Positions 27,340-35,314 of a stretch of 64,000 nucleotides of DNA are shown one piece after another. Source of the DNA: JADHLJ01 sp038146985 (GTDB lineage Bacteria > Pseudomonadota > Alphaproteobacteria > Thalassobaculales > Thalassobaculaceae); the NCBI GenBank assembly GCA_038146985.1, contig JAYQSQ010000012.1, positions 62,001-126,000 of the forward strand. The letters are read 5' to 3'. The notes beneath the pieces are model-generated. The model searched no databases. It saw only the letters and a list, made by a program, of their open reading frames with translations, and was not told the origin of the DNA. How positions within the stretch are numbered: the first letter of the stretch is position 1; the number at the start of each line of letters is the position of its first letter. The translations under genes were made by a program, and so were the position numbers.

Positions 27340-27526
27340 CCAGAAGGCGTCCTTAACCTTCAAAACCTGGCGGCCGCGATACATCCCGGTCTTCAAATCA
27401 ATGTGATGCGGCGGTGCAGTTCGCCGGTGTCCGGGTTCTCCATGATAGGCATCCGCCTTCACGGCGTCGTGTGCCCGGCGCATGTTGCGCTTTGACGGTG
27501 AGGTCTTCCTTTTCCGGAACAGCCAT
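27340..27526 (-). pseudogene. rpmF: 50S ribosomal protein L32 gene, frame-disrupted in this sequence
   Basis: The pieces of L32 are unmistakable but spread over frames: MAVP from ATG 27526, then (after an extra base near 27515) KRKTSPSKRNMRRAHDAVKA, then in another frame MENPDTGELHRR, then HHIDLKTGMYRGRQVLK and VKDAF. Three frame switches in about 110 bp of a conserved ribosomal gene are not believable as evolution unless a second copy exists. I read this as a functional rpmF damaged by sequence errors; the 3' end is approximate because its stop is uncertain. A stem-loop terminator follows. L32 is part of the large subunit near the peptidyl-transferase region. Confidence 0.75.
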
Positions 27527-27620
27527 GGCTGCAAATCCTGTCTTTTTCGCGGACGCGGCGCCCGGCGCCACCTGTTCGATCAGCAGGCTGTCATAGTGGC
27601 ATCGCCGATGCGTAGCAAGG

Positions 27621-27645
27621 AAAACCGCCGGCCTTGCCGCCGGAA
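27621..27645 (-). terminator. Possible terminator of tRNA-Glu
   Basis: On the minus strand a CCGGC-GGCAAG-GCCGG stem-loop is followed by CGGTTTT, a few bases after the tRNA 3' end. The stem is short, so confidence is moderate. Confidence 0.4.
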
Positions 27646-27651
27646 ACCGAG

Positions 27652-27727
27652 TGGCGACCCCTACGGGACTCGAACCCGTGTTTACGGCGTGAGAGGCCGT
27701 TGTCCTAGGCCACTAGACGAAGGGGTC
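27652..27727 (-). tRNA. tRNA-Glu (anticodon CTC)
   Basis: The minus strand folds as a full cloverleaf. The acceptor stem is GACCCCT/AGGGGTC with discriminator G and an encoded CCA; the D arm begins TCGTCTAGTGGCCTAGGA; the anticodon arm is ACGGC-CTCTCAC-GCCGT, giving anticodon CTC; the T arm is CACGGGTTCGAGTCCCGTA. It closely resembles bacterial tRNA-Glu. Unlike the sequence just downstream of it, it is undamaged. Confidence 0.95.
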
Positions 27728-27741
27728 GCTGAGGGTCGCGC

Positions 27742-27771
27742 TTTCTAAGCCAGAAGCGGGGATGAATGCAA
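27742..27771 (-). promoter_or_regulatory. Candidate sigma-70 promoter of tRNA-Glu
   Basis: On the minus strand TTGCAT (27766-27771) and TAGAAA (27742-27747) are separated by 18 bases and end 14 bases before the tRNA 5' end, a normal distance. The match is partial. Confidence 0.4.
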
Positions 27772-27903
27772 GTCCGAACATCCCACCAGATCGGCGATGA
27801 TCGGCCCCCGTGCAGGCCGGGAATCGGTTGCCGCCATTGACAAGCGGCCGGAGCAACCGGAGCCTTCGGAGAACAGCAAAGCGCTCCTGGGGAGGAAGGT
27901 CCG

Positions 27904-28773
27904 ATGAAATTTGGTCTGCGTTACGCGAATACCGGCCGCAATGTCTGGCCCGACAAGGCCGTCGCCATCGCCCAGGCCGCCGAGGAGGCCGGCTTCACCA
28001 GTATCTGGACCGTCGACCATGTGGTGGTTCCTAAGGATTACCAATCCGCCTATCCCTATGCCGCGTCCGGGCGCATGGGCGACGGGCGCGAGGATCTGCA
28101 ACTGCCGGACCCGCTGATCTACATGGCGTATATCGCCTCGGTGACCAAGACGATCCGGCTGGCGACAGGAATCCTGATCGTCCCCCAGCGCAATCCGGTG
28201 GTCACCGCCAAGCAGATCGCCACGCTCGACGCGCTTTCCGGCGGACGCATCGACCTCGGCATCGGGGTCGGCTGGCTCGAGGAGGAGTTCAAGGCGATCG
28301 GCGTCCCCTTCGATGATCGTGGCCAACGCACCGACGAATGCATCGCCGCCATGCGCGCGCTCTGGTCGCAGGATGTCGCGGAATACCACGGCGAGCTGGT
28401 GGATTTCGGGCCGATCTATTGCCGCCCGCAACCGGTGAACGGAAGCGTGCCGATCATTGTCGGCGGCCATTCCAAGGCGGCGGCGCGCCGCGCCGGGCGG
28501 CTGGGCGACGGGTTCTTCCCGGCCCGTGGCGCTTCAAGCGAATTGTATGATCTCGCCCGGCGGACGGCGGAAGAGCATGGCCGCGATCCGGACGGGATCG
28601 AGTTCATCGCCTCGGTGCCGGAGAAACTCGAGGATATTCCGCAGCTCGCCAAGGCCGGGGTGCGGCGCATTCTGATCCCGTCCAGCCCGATGGGCGGTAC
28701 GACGACCTATGCCAGCAAGCCCGAGGAGGTGCTGGCGCTGAAAGGCGTGCTGGAACAATACGCCGACACCTGA
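27904..28773 (+). CDS. LLM-class (F420-dependent type) oxidoreductase
   Basis: A 289-residue luciferase-like TIM-barrel protein. It starts MKFGLRYANTG, has the typical FTSIWTVDHVVVP, then the conserved IRLATGILIVPQRNPVVTAK and GGRIDLGIGVGWLEEEFKA, and the C-terminal VPIIVGGHSKAAARRAGRLG. This set fits the F420-dependent subgroup (TIGR03619-like). Whether the host makes F420 or uses FMN here is not visible. GGGGAGGAAGG precedes the ATG. It stands divergent from tRNA-Glu and convergent to the DUF1194 gene. Confidence 0.87.
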   Translation: MKFGLRYANTGRNVWPDKAVAIAQAAEEAGFTSIWTVDHVVVPKDYQSAYPYAASGRMGDGREDLQLPDPLIYMAYIASVTKTIRLATGILIVPQRNPVVTAKQIATLDALSGGRIDLGIGVGWLEEEFKAIGVPFDDRGQRTDECIAAMRALWSQDVAEYHGELVDFGPIYCRPQPVNGSVPIIVGGHSKAAARRAGRLGDGFFPARGASSELYDLARRTAEEHGRDPDGIEFIASVPEKLEDIPQLAKAGVRRILIPSSPMGGTTTYASKPEEVLALKGVLEQYADT

Positions 28774-28799
28774 GGGCCGCGACCCCTCGTGTTGCCGGA

Positions 28800-29630
28800 T
28801 CAAGGCTCCCACTCGCCGCGGCCCATGAAATGCCGCCAGAGCTTCTCGCCGATCAGGCAATCGAACCGCTCGGCATTGCGTGAGAACTGCGCGGGGATGA
28901 TCCTCGGTGCCTCGGGCGGCACGGTTCCGGCGATCTCCAGAATGATCTTGCGCAGGATCGCGGCGGCGAACCCACCGGTCTCCAGCACCGGCACGATGAA
29001 CGCGCCCGGGCCGCCGATCACGCAATCCTCGTAGTAGAGATCGAGGTTCTGAACGTCGAAGAAGCCGGCGAGACTGTCGCTGCGGGCCAGAATGGGAAGA
29101 CCGTTCACGGTAATTCCCTTGGAAATCACGAGGTCGCGGGCTCCTTCCCCCCCGCGTCCCATGTTGTTGGGGCCGTCACCGGATATGTCGATCACCCGGC
29201 GCTGGCTCCCGAAGGACGGATCGTCGAACAAGGTCATGGCGAAAACCAGCGCCTCGGATATCGAGGTGCGGCGGGCCACCCGCATCGGTGCCTGCAGCAG
29301 CTTTTGCGCAAAGGCCTCGGACGAGGCCTGGCCGTCCAGCAGGGTCCAGGGCACCGTCACATGCTGGTCACCCGCCCATTCCACATAGGTGACAGCGATG
29401 CGCCCCTGCGGGCCGCGCTGGATCGCCTCGACGACAACCGGATTGCGGAACGCCTGCACATATCCGACGCGCTGCAGGTATTGCTCCTCGGCATTCATCG
29501 ATCGCGACACATCGACCGCGAGCACAAGGCGCAAATCCACCGGCACGGATTGGGCGACCGCTTGCCTCCACGAGACGATACAGCAGCACACCGCAATCAC
29601 ACCGAGACACGCGATCCTGAATGCCCGCAT
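28800..29630 (-). CDS. DUF1194 protein (VWA-like), exported
   Basis: A 276-residue protein with a signal peptide (AFRIACLGVIAVCCCIVSW, cleavage likely after QAVAQ). The mature part begins VDLRLVLAVDVSRSMNAEEQ, a von Willebrand A-type MIDAS motif (D-x-S-x-S), then TSISEALVFAMTLFDDPSF and RRVIDISGDGPNNMG with the second Asp-Gly element. DUF1194 proteins are common in alphaproteobacteria; no function is established, but a metal-dependent adhesion or complex-assembly role in the periplasm is plausible. The start at 29630 follows GGTGGCGG. Confidence 0.85.
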   Translation of the reverse strand: MRAFRIACLGVIAVCCCIVSWRQAVAQSVPVDLRLVLAVDVSRSMNAEEQYLQRVGYVQAFRNPVVVEAIQRGPQGRIAVTYVEWAGDQHVTVPWTLLDGQASSEAFAQKLLQAPMRVARRTSISEALVFAMTLFDDPSFGSQRRVIDISGDGPNNMGRGGEGARDLVISKGITVNGLPILARSDSLAGFFDVQNLDLYYEDCVIGGPGAFIVPVLETGGFAAAILRKIILEIAGTVPPEAPRIIPAQFSRNAERFDCLIGEKLWRHFMGRGEWEP

Positions 29631-29756
29631 TCCGCCACCACCCCGCGATGGTTTCGCCGTGCCTGAGCTTACAGCAGCGGCAAGGATCGGCAATCGGTTA
29701 CATGGACGGTGGGATCGATCGCGCCGGGCCGACCCGGGCACCCGCCCCGCCATGCC

Positions 29757-30929
29757 TCATTTAGCCAGTTCGAGAATCTCCATAACCTCCGCCGGTCCTT
29801 TGATCTTGCGGGGGTTGCGCGGAATCCAGGGAGTGCCCATGGATTGCTCGGCGATACGCGGAAAATGTTCCGGACCGATCTTCACCGCGCCGAGGCTGCG
29901 CGGCATGCCGAGACCGGCGATGAAGGCGTCCAGCAGATCGCCCGCATCCTCGCCGGGCCGGCCCATGGCGGCGGCGACCAGTTCCTGGCGCGCGGCGTTC
30001 ACCGGTTTGTTCCAGCGCATTACGTAGGGCAACATGATGCACGAGGTATGGCCATGGGGAATGTCGTGCACGGCGCCGAGGACATAGCCGATGCCGTGGC
30101 TCGCCCCCATCGGCACGCCGCTGGCGAGCGGCGTCATCGACATCCAGGAGCCCATCTGGCAATCCAGCCGGGCGTCGATATCACCGGGATTATCCTTCAC
30201 CCGTTTCAGACCGCTGGTCAGCAGGGAAAGCCCTTTCAGGGCCTGGGCATCGCCATAGGGATGCGCCTCGTTCGCGCATACCCCTTCCACGCAATGATCG
30301 ACCGCCCGGATGCCTGTCGAGAGGAACAGCCATTCCGGCGTGTGCACCGTCGGCGCCGGATCGAGGATCACCGCCTTCGGCATGATGCCGGGATGGCGGA
30401 ACAGCTCCTTCACATGGGTGCGCTCATCGGTGACGCCGGAAATCGCGCTGAACTCGCCGCCGGAGAGCGTTGTCGGGATGGTGATCTGATGCACCGTCGG
30501 GGCCTTGATTTCCGGCGGCGTGGCGGTGCCGTCGGGTGCGATCACCGTGCGCAGAACGTCCATCGCTTCCGGCGTGTCGATATCGTTGGCGAGGCAAAGC
30601 GAGACGGCCTTGGCCCCGTCAGTGATCGACCCGCCACCGAAGGTGACGATCAGATCGGCCTTGGCCTCGCGCGCCGCGCGGGTCGCCGCGATAACGTCGC
30701 CGCGCGGGGTGTGCGGGGACATCCTGTCGAATTCGCCGACCACCTTGTTGCCCAGCGCCCGCCGCAGCTTGGCGATCTCGTCGGTGCTGCGGTTGAGGGT
30801 GCCGCTGACCATCAGGAAGACTCGCTCCGCGCCGAGCCGCGCCACCTCCGCCGCCACCGCCTCGGCCATGGGCGTGCCGAAACTCACCGCATCCATCGCC
30901 CCGAAGGCGACCCGTCCCGTCTGCACCAT
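29757..30929 (-). CDS. Iron-containing alcohol dehydrogenase family protein
   Basis: A 390-residue group III ADH. It has the dinucleotide motif FGGGSITDGAKAVSL, IPTTLSGGEFSAISG, and the metal-binding His residues in STGIRAVDHCVEGVC and GASHGIGYVLGAVHDIPHGH. The group includes maleylacetate reductases and aldehyde/alcohol dehydrogenases. It is the last gene of a three-gene operon with an SDR gene (25 bp upstream) and an EthD-like gene (21 bp further), which suggests catabolism of a cyclic or aromatic compound. GGGAGAGCGCA precedes the ATG. Confidence 0.87.
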   Translation of the reverse strand: MVQTGRVAFGAMDAVSFGTPMAEAVAAEVARLGAERVFLMVSGTLNRSTDEIAKLRRALGNKVVGEFDRMSPHTPRGDVIAATRAAREAKADLIVTFGGGSITDGAKAVSLCLANDIDTPEAMDVLRTVIAPDGTATPPEIKAPTVHQITIPTTLSGGEFSAISGVTDERTHVKELFRHPGIMPKAVILDPAPTVHTPEWLFLSTGIRAVDHCVEGVCANEAHPYGDAQALKGLSLLTSGLKRVKDNPGDIDARLDCQMGSWMSMTPLASGVPMGASHGIGYVLGAVHDIPHGHTSCIMLPYVMRWNKPVNAARQELVAAAMGRPGEDAGDLLDAFIAGLGMPRSLGAVKIGPEHFPRIAEQSMGTPWIPRNPRKIKGPAEVMEILELAK

Positions 30930-30954
30930 TGCGCTCTCCCTTGTCCTCAAAGCC

Positions 30955-31725
30955 TCAGTCCGCCGAGACCTCGGCGACACCGGCCGAGACATAGCCGCCA
31001 TCGACGAACAGGATATGGCCGTTCACATACCCCGCCGCCTCACCGGCCAGGAACAGGGCCGCGTCGGCCATTTCCTCGACGGTGCCATACCGGCCCGCCG
31101 GAATCACCTTCAGATAGTTCTTGCGGGTGTTGTCGGTATGCACCTTGCGGGTGAGCGGCGTGTCCACCGGCCCCGGCGCGATGGCGTTTACAGTGATCCC
31201 GTGGGCACCGAGATCCCGCGCGCCCTGGCGGGTAAGCCCGATTACCGCCGCCTTGGAGGTGCCGTAGGCGGGCCGGTGCTCGCCCGCCCGCTCGCCTGCG
31301 ATCGAGGCGACATTGATGATCCGGCCGTATTTGCGCTTGATCATCTCGCGCGCCGCCGCCTGGGCGCAATAGAAGGTGCCGTTGACATTGATCCGCATCA
31401 CCCGGTCGAACTCCTCGGGCGAGAGGTCGTTGAAGTGGCCGAAATGCCCGACACCGGCGACATTGGCCATGATATCGACCCGGCCATGTTTCGCGATGGC
31501 ATCGGCCACCAGCGCCGTGCAGGCGGCTGGATCGGCGACGTCAAGCTGGAAGGATGAGGCGGTACCTCCCTTGGCCTTGATCACCTCGGCGGTCTCGGCG
31601 GCCCCGTCGCCATTCATATCGGCGGCAAGGATGGTGGCGCCGTTGTCGGCGAACATATGGGCCACCGCCTCGCCTATGCCGCCCGCGGCCCCGGTGACGA
31701 TCGCAACCCTATCGGCAAGACGCAT
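30955..31725 (-). CDS. Short-chain dehydrogenase/reductase
   Basis: A classical SDR of 256 residues: cofactor loop VTGAAGGIGEAVA, DMNGDGA at the end of beta-2 (Asp suggests NAD over NADP), NVAGVGHFGHF, a catalytic Ser in INVASIAGERAG and YGTSKAA (Tyr-x-x-x-Lys), then NAIAPGPVDTPLT. It oxidises or reduces an alcohol/ketone. It is the middle gene of the operon at 29757-32271. Confidence 0.9.
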   Translation of the reverse strand: MRLADRVAIVTGAAGGIGEAVAHMFADNGATILAADMNGDGAAETAEVIKAKGGTASSFQLDVADPAACTALVADAIAKHGRVDIMANVAGVGHFGHFNDLSPEEFDRVMRINVNGTFYCAQAAAREMIKRKYGRIINVASIAGERAGEHRPAYGTSKAAVIGLTRQGARDLGAHGITVNAIAPGPVDTPLTRKVHTDNTRKNYLKVIPAGRYGTVEEMADAALFLAGEAAGYVNGHILFVDGGYVSAGVAEVSAD

Positions 31726-31746
31726 GTCGAAATTCTCCGTCGCTTG

Positions 31747-32271
31747 TCAAAGATCGGCCTTGGTCAGGCGCGGGATCAACGGCTTCAGCACCCTTATGCC
31801 GGGCGCGCCGACCGCCGGGCGCAGGGTCTCGAGCTTGCCGGTGACGCCGAACCCGCGCCGCGCGACATCTTTGTCGAGCCCCACCGAGGTGAGCCAGGTG
31901 ACCTCCACCCCTTCGGGCACGCCCGCTTCCCCGCCTTCCTCGACCACGATCAGGCCGCCCTCCAGAGGAACCGTGGGCGTCGCTTCCATGCCGTCGAACA
32001 GATTGCGGCTCCAGTTCGCGTGCCTTTTGCGCCATTCCCCGGTGCCCGCCGGCCCCGCCTGGGTGCGGTAAGGAGTGCTCTCGAAGAATTCCGGCCCATC
32101 CACGTGATGCAGGGCCACGAACGGCGCCGGCGCCTCATGCAGGCACTCGAAGCGCTGGGTCGCATGGAAGCCGGGCATGCCGAGCAGCATCTTGGTGTGA
32201 GCCAGATACCAGGCATCCCACTCGACCCTTCTCGACCGCTCGATCAGGTCCATTTCCACCATGTAGATCAT
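31747..32271 (-). CDS. EthD/dimeric alpha-beta barrel-like protein
   Basis: A 174-residue protein of uncertain family. The N-terminal half, MIYMVEMDLIERSRRVEWDA followed by LAHTKMLLGMPGFHATQRFE, has the beta-alpha pattern and spacing of dimeric alpha-beta barrel proteins such as EthD or YciI. The rest has no motif I recognise. GAGGGA precedes ATG 32271; a longer frame to 32361 lacks such a site. It is the first gene of the SDR/Fe-ADH operon. Its role may be binding or conversion of the pathway substrate. Confidence 0.6.
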   Translation of the reverse strand: MIYMVEMDLIERSRRVEWDAWYLAHTKMLLGMPGFHATQRFECLHEAPAPFVALHHVDGPEFFESTPYRTQAGPAGTGEWRKRHANWSRNLFDGMEATPTVPLEGGLIVVEEGGEAGVPEGVEVTWLTSVGLDKDVARRGFGVTGKLETLRPAVGAPGIRVLKPLIPRLTKADL

Positions 32272-32403
32272 GCCGTCCCTCGTCTCTTCGCGGAATCTCT
32301 GCCGAGGGTACACCCGCCCTTCCCGCCCTGGGCAGAGGGCATGGGAATCCATCACCGACATGGTACGCTCGGCGCCTGAGCCGCACCCACGGAGGACATC
32401 GCC

Positions 32404-32556
32404 ATGGAACAGGATCAGGAGGCCGGACTTTCCCTGTTCCTGGTCTTCGGCGTGATCGTCATCGGCGCCATCGCGCTTTATACCCGCATCCGGGAGAGCC
32501 GGAAGCGCGATACAGAGAAGTCACTGGCCGCAAGAAAATCGGCCGATGAAAAGTAG
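32404..32556 (+). CDS. 50-residue single-span membrane protein
   Basis: A short gene with a good ribosome site (GGAGG, eight bases before ATG). The peptide has an acidic start (MEQDQEAG), one hydrophobic helix (LSLFLVFGVIVIGAIALY) and a basic tail (TRIRESRKRDTEK), giving an N-out/C-in orientation by the positive-inside rule. It stands alone, 132 bp from the divergent operon at 29757-32271. No family is recognised. The coding case rests on the Shine-Dalgarno sequence and the coherent topology. Confidence 0.6.
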   Translation: MEQDQEAGLSLFLVFGVIVIGAIALYTRIRESRKRDTEKSLAARKSADEK

Positions 32557-32943
32557 GGCCTGAAACGGGAAGCGATGAGAGCTCGATCTTTACCGTCGCC
32601 CTGGCGCTTAGGCAGGGCCAGCACCGGAGGCGTCCGCGCGGCCCAATGCCCGCATCCGCGCGACCTGATCACACTCCCCAGCTGTTTCCGCCACTCCCTT
32701 TCCCGTATCCCCGGCGCAGGCCGGGCCGACGCCTGAAGCGCCGGCAAGCGCGGGATGGCGGAGCATTTCGCAAGACCTATCATCGTGATCGGCGATCCGT
32801 CACGCTGAACCACCTCAGGCGTCTGCCCCGACCTTCGTCGGGGATACGGGTTGAGGTTGAGCCGAGCGGCCGGCCAGCAGTGATGCGGACTGACGACACG
32901 CTCACCGGTTGACGCGCCTTAGCGGACCACATCACATACACAT
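32557..32943 (+). repeat. Intergenic region with two palindromic repeat types
   Basis: No gene is supported in this gap. It holds a half-copy of the CCGTCGCCCTGGC element (32592-32625), seen complete at 20088-20153, and an inverted pair of the second type: CCGTATCCCCGGCGCAGGCC at 32703 and, reversed, GACCTTCGTCGGGGATACGG at 32830-32849. Confidence 0.55.
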
Positions 32944-33795
32944 ATGTCCTGGCCGCTGAGACCCTTCACACGCCCGAGCGACTTTCACTGTCCGGTGACG
33001 GGGAACCACCTGGTGATCGTTGTGTTGCTGGGGCTCACGCTGCTCACGGCATCGCTCCCCCGCGCGCAAGGCGCCGAATGCGCAGGCGGGAAGCTCGATC
33101 CCGGCCCTACGGTCACCGTCGACGCGGTCGCGGAAGACGGGACGCTTCGGACGTCGGACAGGCGGGAGGTGCTGCTGGCCGGGATCAGCATGCCGCGCGC
33201 GGCGGTCGGCCACGATCCGGCGCAGCCGCTGGCGGAAACCGCGCGGCGAGCCTTGACGGATCTGGCCCTCGGCCGCTCCATGGTGCTCCACCAGGGTCCC
33301 AAGCGCCGGGACCGTTACGACCGTCTCCTCGCCCATCCCTGCCTTCCGGACGGAACCTGGCTTCAGGGCCACCTGCTGGAGCGGGGCCTCGCCTTGGTCG
33401 CCACGACGCGGGACACGCCTCAACTTGCGACTGAGATGCTGGCGCTCGAAAGAACCGCTCGGGAACGCAAGGCCGGGATCTGGGGCGAGCGGTTCTTCCG
33501 CGTGCGCAATCCCTACGAGACCCGGCGGGACATCGATACCTACCAGATCGTCGAGGGACCGGTGGTCACCGCCGTGATCATCAAGGGCCGCGCCTATCTC
33601 AATTTCGGCCAGGACTGGCGCACCGACTTCACCTTCAGCATCTCGCCAAGCGATCGCAAAGCGTTCGAGCGGAGCGGGATCGATCTCGCCGCGCTCGCGT
33701 CCAGGCGCGTTCGGGGCCGAGGCTGGGTCACGCTGCGCAACGGCCCGCTGATCGAATTGACCCATCCCGAGCAACTGGAGATATTGGCCGAGTGA
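32944..33795 (+). CDS. Exported SNase-like (thermonuclease family) protein
   Basis: A 283-residue protein with an N-terminal hydrophobic segment (LVIVVLLGLTLLTASLPRAQ) that acts as signal peptide or anchor. The staphylococcal-nuclease-like domain shows VLLAGISMPR, then KRRDRYDRLLAHPCLPDGTW and ARERKAGIWGERF, in the usual order. The key acidic and Arg residues are only partly visible, so nuclease activity is probable but not certain. A long C-terminal part after residue 190 is outside the domain. It overlaps the M48 gene by four bases, suggesting coupled expression in the cell envelope. Confidence 0.75.
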   Translation: MSWPLRPFTRPSDFHCPVTGNHLVIVVLLGLTLLTASLPRAQGAECAGGKLDPGPTVTVDAVAEDGTLRTSDRREVLLAGISMPRAAVGHDPAQPLAETARRALTDLALGRSMVLHQGPKRRDRYDRLLAHPCLPDGTWLQGHLLERGLALVATTRDTPQLATEMLALERTARERKAGIWGERFFRVRNPYETRRDIDTYQIVEGPVVTAVIIKGRAYLNFGQDWRTDFTFSISPSDRKAFERSGIDLAALASRRVRGRGWVTLRNGPLIELTHPEQLEILAE

Positions 33796-35300
33796 ATTGT
33801 CGGACCCCAGAGATGACACCCCAATCCCGCTTCAGGCGCGGCGTCCTTCACCGGTTGGCGGCTGCCGGTCTGCTGCTGGCATTGATGGCCGGTCTGGAGG
33901 GCTGTTCCGTCAATCCGGCGACCGGACAGCAGAGCTTCACCGCCTTCATGTCGCCGGCGGATGAGCAAAGGGTCGGCAAACAGCAGGATCCCCTCATCCG
34001 CGAACAGTTGGGCGGCCGCTACGACCATGGTCCGCTGGGCGACTATGTCACCCGGGTCGGCGAGGCGCTCGCCGCCCATGCCGAATTGCCGGACCTCAAT
34101 TTCACCTTCACGGTACTCAACACCCCCGACGTCAACGCCTTTGCCCTGCCTGGAGGCTATATCTACGTGACCCGGGGGCTGGTCGCGCTGGCCGACAGCG
34201 AGGCGCAGCTTGCCGGCGTGCTGGCCCATGAAATCGGCCATGTGACCGCCCGGCACGCGGCGCAACGCTACAGCTGGGCCTCGATTGCCCAATTCGGCGA
34301 GTTGCTGCTGCGTTCCAGCGATCTGAAGGGCCTCGGCGACGCCTTCGGCATCGGCGGGCAGCTTTTTCTGTCCGGTTATTCCCGGGAGCAGGAGTTCGAG
34401 GCCGACACGCTTGGCATCCGCTACCTCGCGAAAGCAGGCTACGATCCGAGGGGCGTGCCGCAGTTTCTGGCCAAGCTGCGTGAACATGCGAAACTCGAGG
34501 CGGCGCGGAGCGGCACCGGCCAGGATCCGGACCAGTTTCAGCTTCTCGGCACGCATCCGCGAACCATCGACCGGGTGGACCGCGCCATGGAAGCCGCGCG
34601 CGTTGCCCCGGATCAGGGAGGACGGGTCGGCACGGAAGCGTATCTGCGCCGCATCGACGGCATCCTGCACGGGCCCGACCCGGCGAAGGGCGAGATCCGC
34701 GGCACCACCTTCATCAAGCATGTCGACGGCTATCGGTTCAGCATCCCCGAGGGTGCCCGGATGCGGCTTGTGAACGACCGCCTGCTGATCCAGGGTCCGG
34801 GCCCCGCCCAGGCAACCGTCGACACCGCGCCGATTACGGTAGGACTCGCGCCCGACCGGTATATCTCCGGTGTCTGGGCCGCGCGCACGCCACTGTCCGG
34901 GCTGGAGCCGCTAACCATCAACGGCCTGCCCGCCGCGACCGCCGCCGTCGACATCCGGACCGACAAGGGCACCGCGAGCTTGCGGCTGATCGCGGCTCGG
35001 CTTCGGGCTGATCGGGTGGTGCGTTTCGCGATCCTGATGCCCCATCCGGCCCCGGCATCCGTTTCGGTCGCGTTGCGGCGGATGACCTACAGTCTGGAGA
35101 CCTTCTCGCCGGGCGCGCCCGGAACCCTTGCGGCGCCGAGGCTTGCCGTGCACCGGGTACAACCCGGCGAGACGGCCGCGAGCCTCGCCCGGCGCCTGCC
35201 CGACAGGCCGGACCGGGAACGGGAGTTCCGGGTTCTGAACGGCTTGGGACCAGCCGAAGAGCCGAGCGCCGGAACGCTCGTCAAACTGATCTCCGGATAA
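33792..35300 (+). CDS. M48-family metalloprotease, lipoprotein
   Basis: A 502-residue envelope protease. A lipoprotein signal ends at LEGC (Cys38 if counted from the GTG at 33792; an ATG at 33813 is also possible). The zinc site is HEIGH (His146, Glu147, His150) with a third ligand in EFEADTLG (about Glu203), as in BepA/LoiP-like proteases. The C-terminus, RVQPGETAASLARRLPDRPD with REFRVLNGL, looks like a LysM-type or related wall-binding module. Such proteases degrade misfolded outer-membrane proteins. It is coupled to the SNase gene. Confidence 0.87.
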   Translation: MNCRTPEMTPQSRFRRGVLHRLAAAGLLLALMAGLEGCSVNPATGQQSFTAFMSPADEQRVGKQQDPLIREQLGGRYDHGPLGDYVTRVGEALAAHAELPDLNFTFTVLNTPDVNAFALPGGYIYVTRGLVALADSEAQLAGVLAHEIGHVTARHAAQRYSWASIAQFGELLLRSSDLKGLGDAFGIGGQLFLSGYSREQEFEADTLGIRYLAKAGYDPRGVPQFLAKLREHAKLEAARSGTGQDPDQFQLLGTHPRTIDRVDRAMEAARVAPDQGGRVGTEAYLRRIDGILHGPDPAKGEIRGTTFIKHVDGYRFSIPEGARMRLVNDRLLIQGPGPAQATVDTAPITVGLAPDRYISGVWAARTPLSGLEPLTINGLPAATAAVDIRTDKGTASLRLIAARLRADRVVRFAILMPHPAPASVSVALRRMTYSLETFSPGAPGTLAAPRLAVHRVQPGETAASLARRLPDRPDREREFRVLNGLGPAEEPSAGTLVKLISG

Positions 35301-35314
35301 GCCGTCGACGCGTC

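Noticed and set aside
32557..32943. Short plus-strand frames in the gap before the SNase gene
   Set aside because: They are formed of repeat sequence and have no supporting start signal.
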